From assembly GCA_029204225.1 (NCBI GenBank), contig CM055095.1, forward strand, positions 77,317,030 to 77,381,029: a stretch of 64,000 nt of DNA, in the 5' to 3' direction. Of the stretch, positions 10,301 through 22,139 are shown piece by piece. The stretch comes from Diphasiastrum complanatum. Taxonomy: Eukaryota > Streptophyta > Lycopodiopsida > Lycopodiales > Lycopodiaceae. How positions within the stretch are numbered: position 1 is the first letter of the stretch; the number at the start of each line of letters is the position of its first letter. Position numbers and translations under genes: made by a program. Below the pieces are notes generated by a model. That model worked only from the letters and a program-made list of their open reading frames with translations. It did not search any database and had not been told where the DNA came from.

Positions 10301-13300
10301 TCTCACAATGGCTATTCATACTCTTTTTGCATCTATTTGAGGTTACTGTGAGTTATGATCAAAATCTTAGGTGTTGAATCAATGAAGCATAAAAGACAGC
10401 AATAGAAAAGGTTCTCCCACAAAGAGCCCAAGTAATACCAATCAATAATGAGTGTACAAATGCCCCTATAAATACCCTATCAATGAACCCTAAAATAGCA
10501 ATTCAAAAGTAAAGGGAGGCAAAATGTGGAGGGAAAATAGTGCGCCCTCCTATGGGCCCCCACTCCACATATAACCATAGAATAAGGGCCCAAGGCCAGT
10601 CAATGTCATAAAAAAGGACCCAGTGCGGGTCATAAGCATATAAAAAGGCTCTGGGGCCTGTACATGACTAATATAAAATGTGTAACCAGAAATATACATA
10701 ACCAAGAGTAAATGTAAAGAGGCCTGCGGAATATATGCAGAGTAGCCTAGTAGGCCTGTATCCTGTAGTCCGTAACTCTCCCTGGCTATAAAGAACATTG
10801 CCCCCAATGTAGGCAAAATAAGATAAGAACCAGTGCCAGAGAAAAATACTGCATCAAGATATCCCATCTGAGAAAGGAACATCAAGAGAAGCCGAAGCAT
10901 CCCTAGAAGCTATGGTAGCTGCAAGTGATCGAGCCTGATCAGCCAGGATAGGGGTGTGATAAAAAACATCAATGGGCTCCCAAGTAGCCTCCTCAATAGA
11001 ACGACCATCCCACTGGACCAAAAACTGAACCTGCCGATGTCGACGACTATGCAATAAGCGCACCTGTAAAATAGCAGCTGGCAGGAATGGAAAAAGCTTT
11101 GGATCTGTAGGAAATGAGGAATCTCGAGGAGCATCATCCTCAATAGCGGCACGTAATAAACTGACATGAAAGATATCACAAGCCCGAGTAGCAGCAGGTA
11201 ACTCAAGACGATATGTAACTGGACTGAGGCGCTCAAGAATCTGAAAAGGCCCATAATAGTGCGGCGCAAGCTTCTCAGTAGAAGCAAGACCCTGTACAAA
11301 ACGATGGCGAGCAAAGCGTAACCGGAGAAAAACAGTATCTCCCTCTGCAAACTCAACATGGCGCCGATGACGATCAACAATGGTCCTGTACCGCTGCTGA
11401 ATATGCTGTAAATGAGTAGCAGCTCTAGTAATAATCTCCCGAGCACTCGAAAGATAAGATGAAATAGTAACAGATGCATCATCTGGAGGAGCAGGTATAC
11501 CGGGTAGAACTAGTGAGTATCCATGAGCAAGCAGGAAAGGAGAAACACCTGTGCTGGAACTAACAGAACTGTTATAACTATACTCAGCCAAACATAAATG
11601 CTGATCCCAATCACGACCAGAAGGAGAAACATAATGTCGTAAATAATCCTCCAATACCCGGTTAATAACCTCGGACTGACCAGACGCAAAAGAATGATAA
11701 GCAGTACCCATAAGTATCCTAACATCCAAGATACGCATAAGCTCTGTCCAAAAACCTGATGTAAACTTGGTATCCCGATCAGTAAGTATAGATTGTGGGA
11801 GACCATGTAAGCGGAAAATCTCAGAAATAAATATACGACCACACTGCTCTACTGTAATAGTACGTCTGACTGGTATGAAATGAGCTTGTTTAGAAAACCT
11901 ATCAACTACCACCAAACAAGAATCATGACCACGCTGAGTACGGGGAAGACCTAAAATGAAGTCCATAGATATATCAGTCCACTGGCGAGAAGGAATAGGC
12001 CAACTTTGAAGGAGACCGCCAAGTTTTTCACGGGAATACTTGTTACGAAGGCAAAAATCATAAGTATGAATAAGGTGGGAAAGCTCACGCTTCATGGAAG
12101 GCCAATAAAAATGTTCTTTCAAATGGAACAAGGACTTCTGAAAACCAAAATGGCCACCAATAGCGATGATTAACAATGGAATAAACCTGGTGAGGGTGAG
12201 AGGAAGGACGAGAGGCAGACGACATAACATCACGAAAGTCTGGACATGTGGCATAAGCCTGAGGAAGATCATCATACCAAGAGTGGGGAGACGTAACAAG
12301 ACTATAAGTAAGAGCAGGTAAACGAGACAAAGCATCAGCAGCAGCATTACTTTTACCAGGCTTCTAATGAATATCAAAATGAAAGGACTGTAAAAACTGA
12401 AGCCAACGGTACTGACGTCACTAAGATCCTTTTGTGTATACAAATAACGAAGTGACTGGTGATCAGTAAAAACATCAAACGGAACACGATACAGATAATA
12501 ATGCCACTTCTCACATGTGTAGAATATTCCCGATTCTGTCTAGAGGATAGCAATCTATCTCTAAATCGTCATCTTATTTTCCACCTCTTGTGTAATCAGA
12601 TCTTATTTCATCTTCTTCTTACATTCCTTGGTTCTATACACATATTTGACATTATGATCATTGGTAAATCTTCCTTGTCATCATCAATGGTCAGTCATTC
12701 TTTTTCCATGCTTGTCTACCTCCGTGCTTCATCTTCAAATACTCCCTTTTAGTACTTCATTTCCACAGCCATCTCCATTCTGTTTTCCATGTCTTGCATG
12801 TCAGTTCCACGACCCTCTTAACAGCAGCCTTTGTGTATGCCATGGCCTCCTATTGTAGATAATTTTTTGCTGATACCACCTACTTCCCCTGTTGTCATCC
12901 AATGTTAGGAACATTTTTTATGCTATGTGGGCGTGTAAAATGGTGTGCAAGAGAAGTATAGGCGCAGCTTTAGTTGCATTGACCTCTCATTAGTGTTTTT
13001 ACATTTTTTAACATACAATTTTTTGCTCTTATACCAATCTAGAAACTTTAGGCTAGCAACCATTCTATGAGGCTCTTGGCAACAATGCATCAGCGCTCTC
13101 CAACTAACAACTAATAGGTGACACGGTGGTGCAGGCTTCTTGAGGTCCAAACGACTATGTATGTGGAGTATGGCTCGAGCACAACACTTCCATGCCACAA
13201 AAGTGACAACAGACTTCGCAATGCTGATGATGATAAGGACCAGATTAAGATGACTGATGTCATGCATGAGGAAATCTGGGCAATGTTGCACATGGTGTCT

Positions 13301-15757
13301 AGACAATGTTGCGAAGCATTCTCTCTACTATATGCCACATTCTTTCCACCACCATATGCCACATCCTCTTATAGTTGGTGGCATTGTTTGTGATGACTGT
13401 CTAATGTTGGCCAAGCCAACAGCCAAGATATTGTGAATGTGGCAGAAGACAAATCTGACACTTGAGTCTGAACTTCCTACAAAACATCAATGGCTTCAAA
13501 GAATTGGGTTGCTCGTGCAACAGAACACCAAAATGGTGATGATCGGCCTCCATCGAACATTAGTCCATCCATCAGCCATGATGGAGCAACCCTACTCCTC
13601 CCAAGCCCCTCTCATAACCCACAAGTTGTGAGTGAATATTGACTTGCGAGATGGGTCATGCACAGCAATCTTGCAGAGGTTGGGCAAAAGATGGCGTCGT
13701 AGGCAGTCAGAGAGGCAATACGATTTTTGAAGAGATTTGTCTGCAATGGCAAAGGCACAGTTCAAGCCATAAAATGCATTGATGATGTTTCCTGGTCTGT
13801 CTTTATATAGAACTTAGCAAGGCTCTAGGGTTTAAATCAAGCTAGCCTCATTAACTCTCATCAGCAAGGAGCTCTAGGGGGTGGTGACTCTGCATGGAGG
13901 GCATACTTTTTTGGATACACATTAGACGAAAAAATCAATCTCACATTTCTTATATTGATATGTAATGAATGAATGTAATATTGCTGTCAAAGCATATGTG
14001 GTGGTTGTGTGCTAGGATGGTATCATGAGTGGATGGCATGGGAGCCAGCATGAAAGAGGAGGTGGATGGTGTGTTGGATGCAGATGGTCGGGATAGAGGT
14101 AGTAAGACGTAGTGGTTACTACGTCTAAAATCAAATAGGTTGGGTTGTGGGTGATGTTGCTAGTGGATGGGTCTTACTCGAAAGCCTTATACCTAAGATT
14201 ATCCAGAGTTTGGTGCTAACCGAGTCAAAAAAAGTGAACATGCGTACCAAATGATCCACATATTCTTGCCCATTTTTTCACCCTCACAACACAGCAAACA
14301 ATCTTGAATAAACATTTCACAAAATTCAGATCACTTGAATTTGCTATGGATCAACCTCTCCAAAAGTAGAGATTTACGATTAGTAAATGATACACACACA
14401 TACATAATTTTCTCATGTTTGACTCTATCTAGACTCCATACAACAACATAGAAGAAAGAACCCTTATCAAGGAGGTGAGCTGCCATAAATTGCGAGTCAT
14501 AATGTTAACTCTCAGAGATGAGTATATATCACTTATGATTTGTTGTTTATATAACGGAGATAGAGAGGGGTTCATGTGAATAGAGGCCTTTGCCATCCAA
14601 AACTGGAGTATCAAAGGCATGGATCATGCTTGTGGTTCTAACCAAACAGACAGATAACAGAGTTACTCTTTGTCTAGTCCGTGTCAATGTCATTTCTCAA
14701 GTTATGTGTCCATTCAGGAAAATGTTTTATGTAATGGAATGAGGCATTTTTTGTTCGCTGTGATTAGGGATTGATTGGCTGCACAGTCGGCTTGAAATTG
14801 GAGGCTACGAAGAATACAGTGGAGCTGAATACAGGTCTCCAGGATGTGTTGAGGACTATAGCATCATCAAGTAAGTAAGCACATTCTCACATTCTGCATC
14901 CTTTGAGCGTTTTGCAATTTTCCATTAGACAATTTTTAACTGTGGGTTTTTTTCAGAAAAGAGATTCAGGAAAGCGATGGACAGAATTTTTTGTCCTTAG
15001 AGGGTGACATAGGAGGTGGGCTTGTTCTGTCTCGAATCATCAAAATATCCAACACTTCGGATAAGATCTTGCAAATTGGCTCAAAAATCATAGCAAAAAG
15101 TGTGGGTGCTGGTTCTGGAGGATATTCCAGGTACGTCTTGCTAATATGACCTCTCTGAGTGCTGGTTTTTTTGTGATTGACCATCAATGAATTAATGTCC
15201 AGGTTTGGAATTTTCTTTGTTCTCATTTTTGTTGGAAGTAAGTTCTGCTCAGCACCTGAGTAATGAATATTTCACCAGGCTGGTTTGTCTTCGCATACAC
15301 CCTACCTTTCAATTGCAAAACCCTTTGGAAACAGTTGTAAAATTTGTCTCAGTGGATGGCATCGCTCGCGTTTACACTGCAAATTTTGGTGAGACGTCTT
15401 TACGGGATAATGACAGGCCTAATGGTAAGTTTTCAATTTCTGAGTGTTGAGAGTAATGTCTAATTCTTGAAGGTTCTGGTAAAGTGCATCTTCTTTCTGT
15501 CAGATCCAACTTCACTTTGTAAATGCCAGATAAATGACTTATAAGCTATGAGTATGCCTTTACCAGGAAAATGGATGCTGGTCGATCCAATATCAGGATT
15601 GGCATTGGTAAATCGCTTCAATGTGGAGGAAGTGGCTGTCTGTTTGATTCATTGGGGTCCATGCTCATGCAATCTGGAACTCTGGTCTGAAGAGAGGCCT
15701 GTGTCAAAGGATAGCCCATTAGGCATCAGTCACGAATATGAAGTTATTGACGTGTGA
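7344..15757 (+). CDS. Spliced gene, 3' part: protein with a mutarotase-like C-terminal domain
   Basis: Seven exons fit with matching phases and GT/AG borders: 7344-7399, 7581-7800, 8950-9102, 14768-14870, 14957-15130, 15279-15424 and 15567-15757 (stop). Together they encode about 347 residues with no lesion. The last five give a beta-rich protein with WQLKVVPWIGGRIISM, WLHSRLEIGGYEEYSG and a conserved-looking WGPCSCNLELWSEE. The pattern VVP..GGRI followed by GGYEEY recalls galactose-mutarotase-type beta-sandwich domains attached to some glycoside hydrolases, including plant melibiase-like proteins; I am unsure of the exact family. The first two exons are weaker but their phases match. The start codon and N-terminal part lie upstream, perhaps beyond the gypsy elements at 1-6960. 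Intron 3 is 5.67 kb and holds a gypsy element. The gene appears functional because every junction keeps frame. Confidence 0.7.
10372..10797 (-). repeat. Gypsy 3' LTR (426 bp)
   Basis: On the plus strand it begins TGTTGAATC and ends AAGAACA; on the coding strand it begins TGTTCTTTAT. It directly follows a polypurine tract and lies just downstream of the integrase and chromodomain frame. I do not find the matching 5' LTR to the right of 12490, so the element is truncated at its 5' end. Confidence 0.6.
10798..10812 (-). other. Polypurine tract of the intronic gypsy element
   Basis: On the coding strand the bases read CCTACATTGGGGGCA directly before the LTR start. The G-run is typical of plant gypsy plus-strand primers. 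Confidence 0.6.
10854..12490 (-). pseudogene. Chromodomain Ty3/gypsy Pol: RNase H end, integrase, chromodomain
   Basis: Coding runs right to left. The RNase H end reads FDVFTDHQSLRYLYTQKDLS (12490-12430). After frame changes near 12400 and near 12190, a long frame carries integrase. It has the zinc-region remnant HLIHTYDFCLRNK and the core with DRFSKQAHF, LTDRDTKFTS and GQSEVINRVLEDYL, that is D, D and E. A VFLRLRFARHR tail and GPFQILERLSPVTYRLELP follow, then a chromodomain with VQFLVQWDGRSIEEATWEP. Chromodomains of this group bind histone H3 and steer integration into heterochromatin. Gag, protease and most of reverse transcriptase are missing. It sits antisense to the host gene in a large intron. 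Confidence 0.85.
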
Positions 15758-16266
15758 AACTTTTGAGACCCTCTTTACATGCGTTAAGTTGGCGTTATCC
15801 AATGATTGAAGCTGTTAGATGCTGTTGGCCTTATGCAGTGCATCTCTGCTGTTAATGCTTTCTTGCTTCTTGCAGATGAGAGGACCTTTTTTTATGCATT
15901 GAAAATTCTTATTGAGTACTCATTGGCGTATTCATGTGCTTCAAAAAGGCTCCTATGAGCCTAGAGCTGTTGCAAACATGTTATATATACCATTAACAGC
16001 AATGTGAGACAGCAAAACTTCTCCCTTCATGCTCCCACAAAGCAAGCTACAATGAAGCACAGTATCAACTAGTCACACGAAGCACTCCAAACCAATTTAA
16101 AAGATCCCAAATCGATTCTTGAAAAAACCTTTTTTCCTGAAAAAATAATTAGCACATCTTATTTCAAACAAAAAAACACAGTGCAGTTTATTTCGGATAG
16201 TCTTTTATTAGGAAGATTGAATTGTCGAAGAAATTTGAATTAATCTGAATCAATCAGGTTGGCTTA

Positions 16267-16962
16267 CATCGAATCGTAGTTGCATTGAGATTCAGAATCG
16301 CGGTCCGAATCGTGGTTCAGAATCGCGATTCGGAATTTTCCTAGAATCGTTTTTATTTTTTTTTGGGCATGGGTATTAGATGAAATCTCTAATTAAGAGC
16401 ATTATTACTGTGTAGTTTGCCGAACGTTTCGGGTACAGGATGGTCCAGTTCAGGTGCATTAATCCATGTTGGGTTCTGTCAAGGATAAAAATTCAAAACC
16501 GTTACGATGACATATGGTTCCAGTGGGATAGAGATAGAGAACTGTAGAGCAATTGTACTCGCTTTTTGCCACCCGATCCCCTCGCTAGGGGGGCCGTAGA
16601 TAAAAATGGGGTCCAAATGTGCGCCGACAAGGTTCCAATATTTATGCTCCCAACTGTATGCACATTACACTCACATCTCCAGTGACATGATTGCAAAAGT
16701 GATCATCATCCGTTGATAGCCCAAACTGTAGCATTTGCCATTAACAATTACTGAGAACCAGAGCAAATAACAGCCAAATAGCTACTGACTTTTATCTGTT
16801 TGTGCCCCATTCACTGCAATTCTGGGAGCCAAAACGTTGGTTTGACCATTGCTCCCCTAAAAAAATTTCAGCCAAAAGCTATTTTTTCGAAAAAAAAAAT
16901 TAATTTTTTTTTTCACGATTCGCGAAATCATGGTTTGGGAATCGCGATTCGTTGCAACTATG
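16267..16962. repeat. Possible fold-back element with GAATCGCGATTC-like ends
   Basis: The left end (16267-16345) contains several GAATCGYGRTTC-like words. The right end (16915-16962) carries the inverted counterpart, with ATCGCGATTCG and GTTGCAACTA facing GTAGTTGCA on the left. The interior of about 600 bases has no coding capacity. This suggests a small non-autonomous inverted-repeat element. The match is imperfect and no target duplication is obvious. Confidence 0.35.
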
Positions 16963-17199
16963 CATCGAATAGACTTGTGACCATGCAGTAAAGGCCTTGG
17001 GTCTAGCCCTACAAATCCTTCATCCCTTGCATTTTCAGAAGAGTTGTTCCCTTGATTGACAATGCTTTTGAGCACTGGCATTTTCTTGTAGTATCATCAA
17101 AATGCATGAACACTCTATATGATATAATTGGACAAGAATTTCTTCAATAGTTTGTGTGAAAATAAACAGTACTAGTGGTAAGGTCTTTCTTATGACAAT

Positions 17200-17201
17200 T
17201 C

Positions 17202-17234
<33 letters not shown>
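17200..17234. repeat. CT microsatellite
   Basis: A CT-dinucleotide run of about 35 bases with one interruption. No gene context was identified. Confidence 0.9.
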
Positions 17235-17755
17235 TCAAAAAATACAAGCATTACTACACCAAATCCCATCAAAACTTCAAAGTATATTTCAAGTCGAAGA
17301 TTTCAAATAACTGGGAGCTCAAAAGCTGCATAGCTGAAAAGGTTTGGACCAAGATCCCACCATCTCTAAATTGGACATTAGACCACATGAAACCAATGAA
17401 GAGAAATATATGTTTAAAAAAAGTAAATCATTAGCGGTATTATTGTTAGCCAATTGAGGATATTTGGGGGCAATGGGCAAACCAATTTGGGATGCATGTG
17501 GGATTCAATATTTACGCCACCACTCAGGTAGTTGATATTTATTGTCCATTCGACCTATGTCATAGCTACAACTAAAAATCAATATTCAAATTTCAATTGG
17601 ATAGCCATACTAATGTGGTCTTATATCATAGATGTTTTAAAGCAATTAGGCATATTGACAGGGCTAAAAGTGATTCTTACAAAAGTCACAAAATTGAAGG
17701 AGTACACAGACTAAACGTTACCCAATTGGTGCACAAATGATGATATATCGTCATT

Positions 17756-18314
17756 AGGGCCCTTTTTGAACTCAAAAAGGGCCTCTTCCTTGCCTAAATG
17801 TGTTTGCTAATTAGGATTAAATAAACCCTAAAACGGACCAGCGGCCCCGGGGGGAGTGGAGGAGAAGATGGGGAGGGGGGCGCGTGGGTGCACGGCCCCC
17901 CTCCTTATGTACATAAGTTTAAGAGGGGGGGGGGGGGGGGGGGGGGGGCGGGCTTGTCGTTTTCAAGTCTCCTTCCCTCTCAAATTTTTTTGAATTTCTT
18001 TTTCATAATGGGGGTCCAAAGAAATATTGGGCCCCCTTTTTTCTCACGCTGAGTTGGAAAATAAAATATTTGAAGTGTTTGGAAAAAATAGCACTTGTAC
18101 CATTGCAATACTATCATTAATGTGAGTTGAGGAAGTAGAGTTAGAGGAGGGTTAGTGGGTGAGTTAGAATTTAAAGATCCAATCTACACCATTGGATGTG
18201 CCATGTCATATGGATTATTCCATCTCAGTTGTCACTCTCTTATTGGTACACATGTCGTCATTAACACTAATTATAATTAGTGAAGAGGCCCTTTTTGAGT
18301 CCAAAAAGGGTCCT
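17756..18314. repeat. Element bounded by two like-oriented hairpins
   Basis: At 17758-17783 there is a near-perfect hairpin, GGCCCTTTTTGA, two loop bases, then its complement. A second version lies at 18286-18314. Both are preceded by CGTCATTA within tens of bases. An 18 bp perfect palindrome, CACTAATTATAATTAGTG, lies at 18265-18282. Between them are a GC-rich patch and a 24-base G run (17925-17948). The layout suggests a small non-coding mobile element or a duplication of a hairpin-bearing end. No open frame is present. Confidence 0.45.
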
Positions 18315-18409
18315 ATTGCTTGAGGCCATTCAAGACCATGTCCTCCAAGTAGTAGTCACAATGGTGGTCCATGTTTTGGAAGTGGCTAAAACTAGGAAAC
18401 CCATAAGTT

Positions 18410-19560
18410 TACTCCTATTCTTTAGATATCTCACTCTTTTTCTTAAATAGCCAACAACATATAAGTGTGACTAGGTCACCCTTATCAAAGAAGAGAGATC
18501 CAATCCACCATTTTTTGTGAAGGACAAAACAGTAGTAGGGGACCTCAATATAAAGAGCAATAATTATGTAGTTTGGACCAGCAGACTTAATATAGACATT
18601 TGAGTCTAGTATTAGGATATAAGGCGAGTTGTAATAAATAATCATTGGTTCGTTGGAACCAAGTTATGGATGTTTGTTTGAGCCCATAAAGAGCTTTATG
18701 AATCTTACACACTTGATCATGAAGACCTTCAATGACATAGTTTTCATATTGTTGCATGTAGATATCTTATGGATATAATCATTCAAGAATATAGTTTGTA
18801 CATCCATCTGATGTATTTCAAGATCTTTTGCTGCTACAAATGCCAACAAGATTTGAATAGACGCAAGTTTTACAATAGAGCTAAAATTCTCAACATAATC
18901 AATATCTGGTAATTGTGAGTAGCCTTTGGCTACAAGTCTTGTCTTCTATTTATAAATGGAGCCATCAAAATTGTACTTGTTTTTTTTTTCAATCGGACAT
19001 TGGTAGACAATGGTTCAAGATTTGAATCAGTAATAAATTCATGCTACGTCATTTTGAAGTCATGAAATTTGTTTTCTAGGAAGAGATCATAAACTTTGTA
19101 AGGCTATTATTCAATGGATATTCAAGAAATATGCATTTAGTACTGAGGTAGTCAATATTTTTGCCTGTGTTCTAATTGCATTGTGTATAACAGATACACC
19201 CAAAAATCCTTAGATAATTTACAAATGGCTTTGTACATGACCAACGGCCCTGCAGATAGTACATAGTTGCAATGTCGTTATCACTTAGAAAAGCATTCAT
19301 AGCATTGCATTATCCCCCTCCATCTGTGCGTAGGGCCTTATTTTGACTTATTAGATATTTGAACTTTTGAAAGCATAGATATTTATCTGATTCGTTTTTA
19401 ATGAACATAACATTAGTTTGTCTTGAATGGTCGTTGATAAATGTAATGAAATATAGTACTCTTTCACGTGATGAGATTTGCATTGGACCACAGAGATAAT
19501 ATGAATAAAATTCAAAATGTCAGTGGCTCTATGAGCTTGGCCTTTGGAAAATATTGACCT
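18410..19560 (-). pseudogene. Copia Pol relic (integrase/RT region)
   Basis: On the minus strand near 18850-18750 the reading LAFVAAKDLEIHQMDVQTIFL matches the Copia reverse transcriptase block that normally reads LDVKTAFLNG. Upstream on the same strand (18900-18960) is a YKARLVAKGY-like remnant, and 18960-19560 appears to hold the preceding linker and integrase. Stops are frequent, so this is an old copy. No LTR was recognised. Confidence 0.6.
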
Positions 19561-19634
19561 TCACACGTCTGATTTGTTGAAGACTTGTTTGTAATTTGTT
19601 TTTCTAAATCCTATTTTGATTTTCTAGATCATCA

Positions 19635-20156
19635 TTGGTTGCACGTCAAAATAGGAAAGACAAAGATATGATTGGAAATTTTTTGAGTGAAGTACTAACA
19701 ACCAAGTCAACATTGAGTCTTATACTAGGCAATCAACGATATTCTCAAATTAAGTCCAAGATTGGTGAGAACCTTATGAGTGAAGTCGGTAAGATCATTG
19801 GTAGAAAATTGACACGAGCATGTGGTTTTTCTGGTATTAGCAAGGATGCATATGCCACAATGTTCAAAATTATCAACGAGGCATATGGAAGTACACCTTG
19901 CAAATTTTTTGATTCCTCGGCCATTTCAAATCAAATTAGAGAGGGATGCATTAAACATAGTTCGATAATCTCATCCCCCAACTCAACTAGAAGAGCATCT
20001 TGGATTTCATCCAATGCAAACATAAGACATAGAGAATGGCGAATGTCTAGACTTCGCGTTGGAAAAAGATGGGTACCTCGTCCAGTAATTTCCAATGAAG
20101 TGGAAACCCAATCGACAAACCCTGCTGATATTGAAATGGCAAACATAATTGTGTAG
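19635..20156 (+). CDS. Unrecognised protein, 173 aa open frame
   Basis: I do not recognise this family. The frame is 173 codons long and uninterrupted in an otherwise AT-rich region. The product is basic. An N-terminal half resembles an alpha-helical domain (ARQNRKDKDMIGNFLSEVL, then GRKLTRACGFSGISKDAYAT). A C-terminal part is rich in arginine (RREWRMSRLRVGKRW-like). It is followed within 200 bases by more plus-strand coding-like sequence with a few lesions (20347-21238), so it may be the first exon of a longer gene. Its composition is like that of the decayed cluster at 26.7-32.9 kb, which is why I link them tentatively. It could also be a stray open frame. Confidence 0.4.
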   Translation: MVARQNRKDKDMIGNFLSEVLTTKSTLSLILGNQRYSQIKSKIGENLMSEVGKIIGRKLTRACGFSGISKDAYATMFKIINEAYGSTPCKFFDSSAISNQIREGCIKHSSIISSPNSTRRASWISSNANIRHREWRMSRLRVGKRWVPRPVISNEVETQSTNPADIEMANIIV

Positions 20157-20346
20157 TATGAATTTTGAAATGACGTTCATTTTTATGAATATTATATGAT
20201 ATAATTTTTGTGAGTTAATTTCTATATTACTATAAATAGATGTTGATTTGACATGTTTTTTATTCATTTCCATTTATAATAAGGTGACCCCTATATAAGA
20301 CCTTGAGTTCTCATTTTCATGTGCATACTTTCCTTGCTCTCTTGTA

Positions 20347-21238
20347 ATGTCTGTCTCTTCCAACTATCTATTAGTTTGTATTAGTGCATATTTGATTTGT
20401 GCATTCATTATGGAATCATGTAAGATGCAGTTAGCAAATCTACTGACCAGCACACCATTTGCTGATCAGGTAGATCGCATATATAGTATGTTTACAGCAC
20501 AAATAGATATCCTCACCACTCTTTGGGCTAATGTTGACGAGTTCCGGTTTGTTAGTGATTTACTGTCTTATGCAATCAAAATTCCAGGCTCAGTAGTGAC
20601 GTGGATTCATTCAACCGCTTGACATATATATGGAAAGGAGATAAGCCTTTTGCATCCCGGCTTATGAGATTTATGAGCCATTTGAGTATGGACCACTACA
20701 TAGAGATCACACGAGAGCAACAAATTAATTTCAATCTGAAAAATGTAGGAAAGAAATTTTTATCAGGTAAAATTGTGGTTGTATTTTTGCTTAATGAATT
20801 TCTAGGAAATATTGCTGACAAATCAGAGGAACCCAACATCAAAGTTTTCGAGGTGGAGGAGCCATGAGATGAGGTTTAAATAACTTCGCAGCAAGAAGCT
20901 GATTTTGCCATGCAAATAGCACCAAGTGCATCAACATCCTCTGGACTAGTGGACGTGGACGAGGACGATGATACCATGTTGCGTATACGATGCCTTGCTC
21001 CGGTGATCATTAATGGAGAAGCGTATCTATTTTTGAATGATTTGCAAAACATTTTCGGCTTGCGTGAGGATGAGATGCTTGCGGCACTGGCACAGCTACA
21101 ACTGGACCGAAGACACTACAACCTCCACCGGTTGAGAAAGCGCCATTTGTTAAATTAACATCTGGCAGTTCTAAGATCGAATACAAAGGCAAGGGAATTG
21201 ACCTTGCCACTTCTCAAGAACATGATGAAGGACCTCAG
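20347..21238 (+). pseudogene. Unrecognised decayed gene with acidic C-terminal region
   Basis: Two frames, 20347-20622 and 20601-21158, overlap with a shift near 20610. The second is open except for a TGA near 20865 and a TAA near 20877. It contains a basic-hydrophobic segment, an acidic run (VDVDEDDDTML) and a segment PVIINGEAYLFLNDLQNIFG. A final frame change leads to a stretch ending HDEGPQ at 21238, followed by GTACGT, a good splice donor. This looks like one exon of a spliced gene that has since decayed. I cannot assign a function. Confidence 0.4.
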
Positions 21239-22139
21239 GTACGTATATTATTTGAAAACAACTTGGTGTATCCGTTAATTATCTATTATCCCATTGATCA
21301 TCTAGGAGGTGTGATAACATGTCGCCCGTTAAATCACTAGAAATAAACATTGTTGTTGTTCTTCGAATATTACAATTAGTAAAAAAATCTACAAATATTG
21401 CGAAAGGCAAAAACCAATGCAATCTATTGATTTTGGAACCCGTGCTATATTTCATACAGTTTTGAAATGCCCATAAAAACTACCATAAGCTCTTTGCTAT
21501 GGTAGAATCTAGAGGAATCCCTTTTTCACTTGAAAAAGAGAGTAGTGATATCGCCTCCAATCTTCCACGTGAACCATTTAAGGATGGTATGTAAGATGAA
21601 TCATAGAAGAAAATACAAAAATCCAAAAGTCATCTCAATGAATGGCTTTTATATTGGAGAAGATCAATATTAGAATGAATAACATCTATGATGCCAACAA
21701 GGGATTATATTGGTTGCCATTCCATTTTTGTTTGATGGGTGGAGAAAAGAAAAACATATATCAAGACATGTTACATTACTCACATGCACATCTGAGTAAT
21801 CAAATGTAGAGCTCAAGGTCAAAACTTTTCCATAACTTACAATTGCAATTGAGTCTATCATTCGAACTTTCGCCATCCACTCTGATTTCCTTATGCATGT
21901 ACACATGTTGAACCAAGGCCTCCGCAATAGATCGACCATCAGATGAAACCTTGAAGTCTAAAATTCTATGTTTCTAAAGTGTCAAGTCTCGAGCAATCGG
22001 GAAACTTTCGGGTAGCAAGCACGGTCCAATCTGTGCAAAAAGTACAAAAAGGACCAAGAGTGGATCCTAATCTGATCCTCAAGAGAGGTTGGTTGTCAGA
22101 TTACTTGATCTATCAATCTACTTGAGATTAAGATCAATC
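21239..22139. other. Non-coding stretch
   Basis: AT-rich sequence without recognisable coding content, between the unknown gene relic and the Copia LTR. It may contain the missing intron and further exons of the relic, but none could be read. Confidence 0.4.

Larger units (their letters stand above)
9103..14767 (+). other. Large intron with nested gypsy element
   Basis: This intron of 5665 bases has a GT at 9103 and ends TTAG at 14767. Its middle (10372-12490) is a minus-strand gypsy element. The flanking stretches 9103-10371 and 12491-14767 contain no frame with recognisable domains. Short open frames near 12923-13631 on both strands look like chance or very old debris. Confidence 0.65.
15758..17755. 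other. 3' flank of the spliced gene, non-coding
   Basis: After the stop codon there is about 500 bases of AT-rich sequence that should include the 3' untranslated region. Then come an inverted-repeat element (16267-16962), a CT microsatellite (17200-17234) and anonymous sequence. No convincing gene is present. Confidence 0.5.

Noticed and set aside
12923-13631. Possible genes on both strands in the large intron
   Set aside because: The frames overlap on opposite strands, have no recognisable motifs and no paired splice sites.
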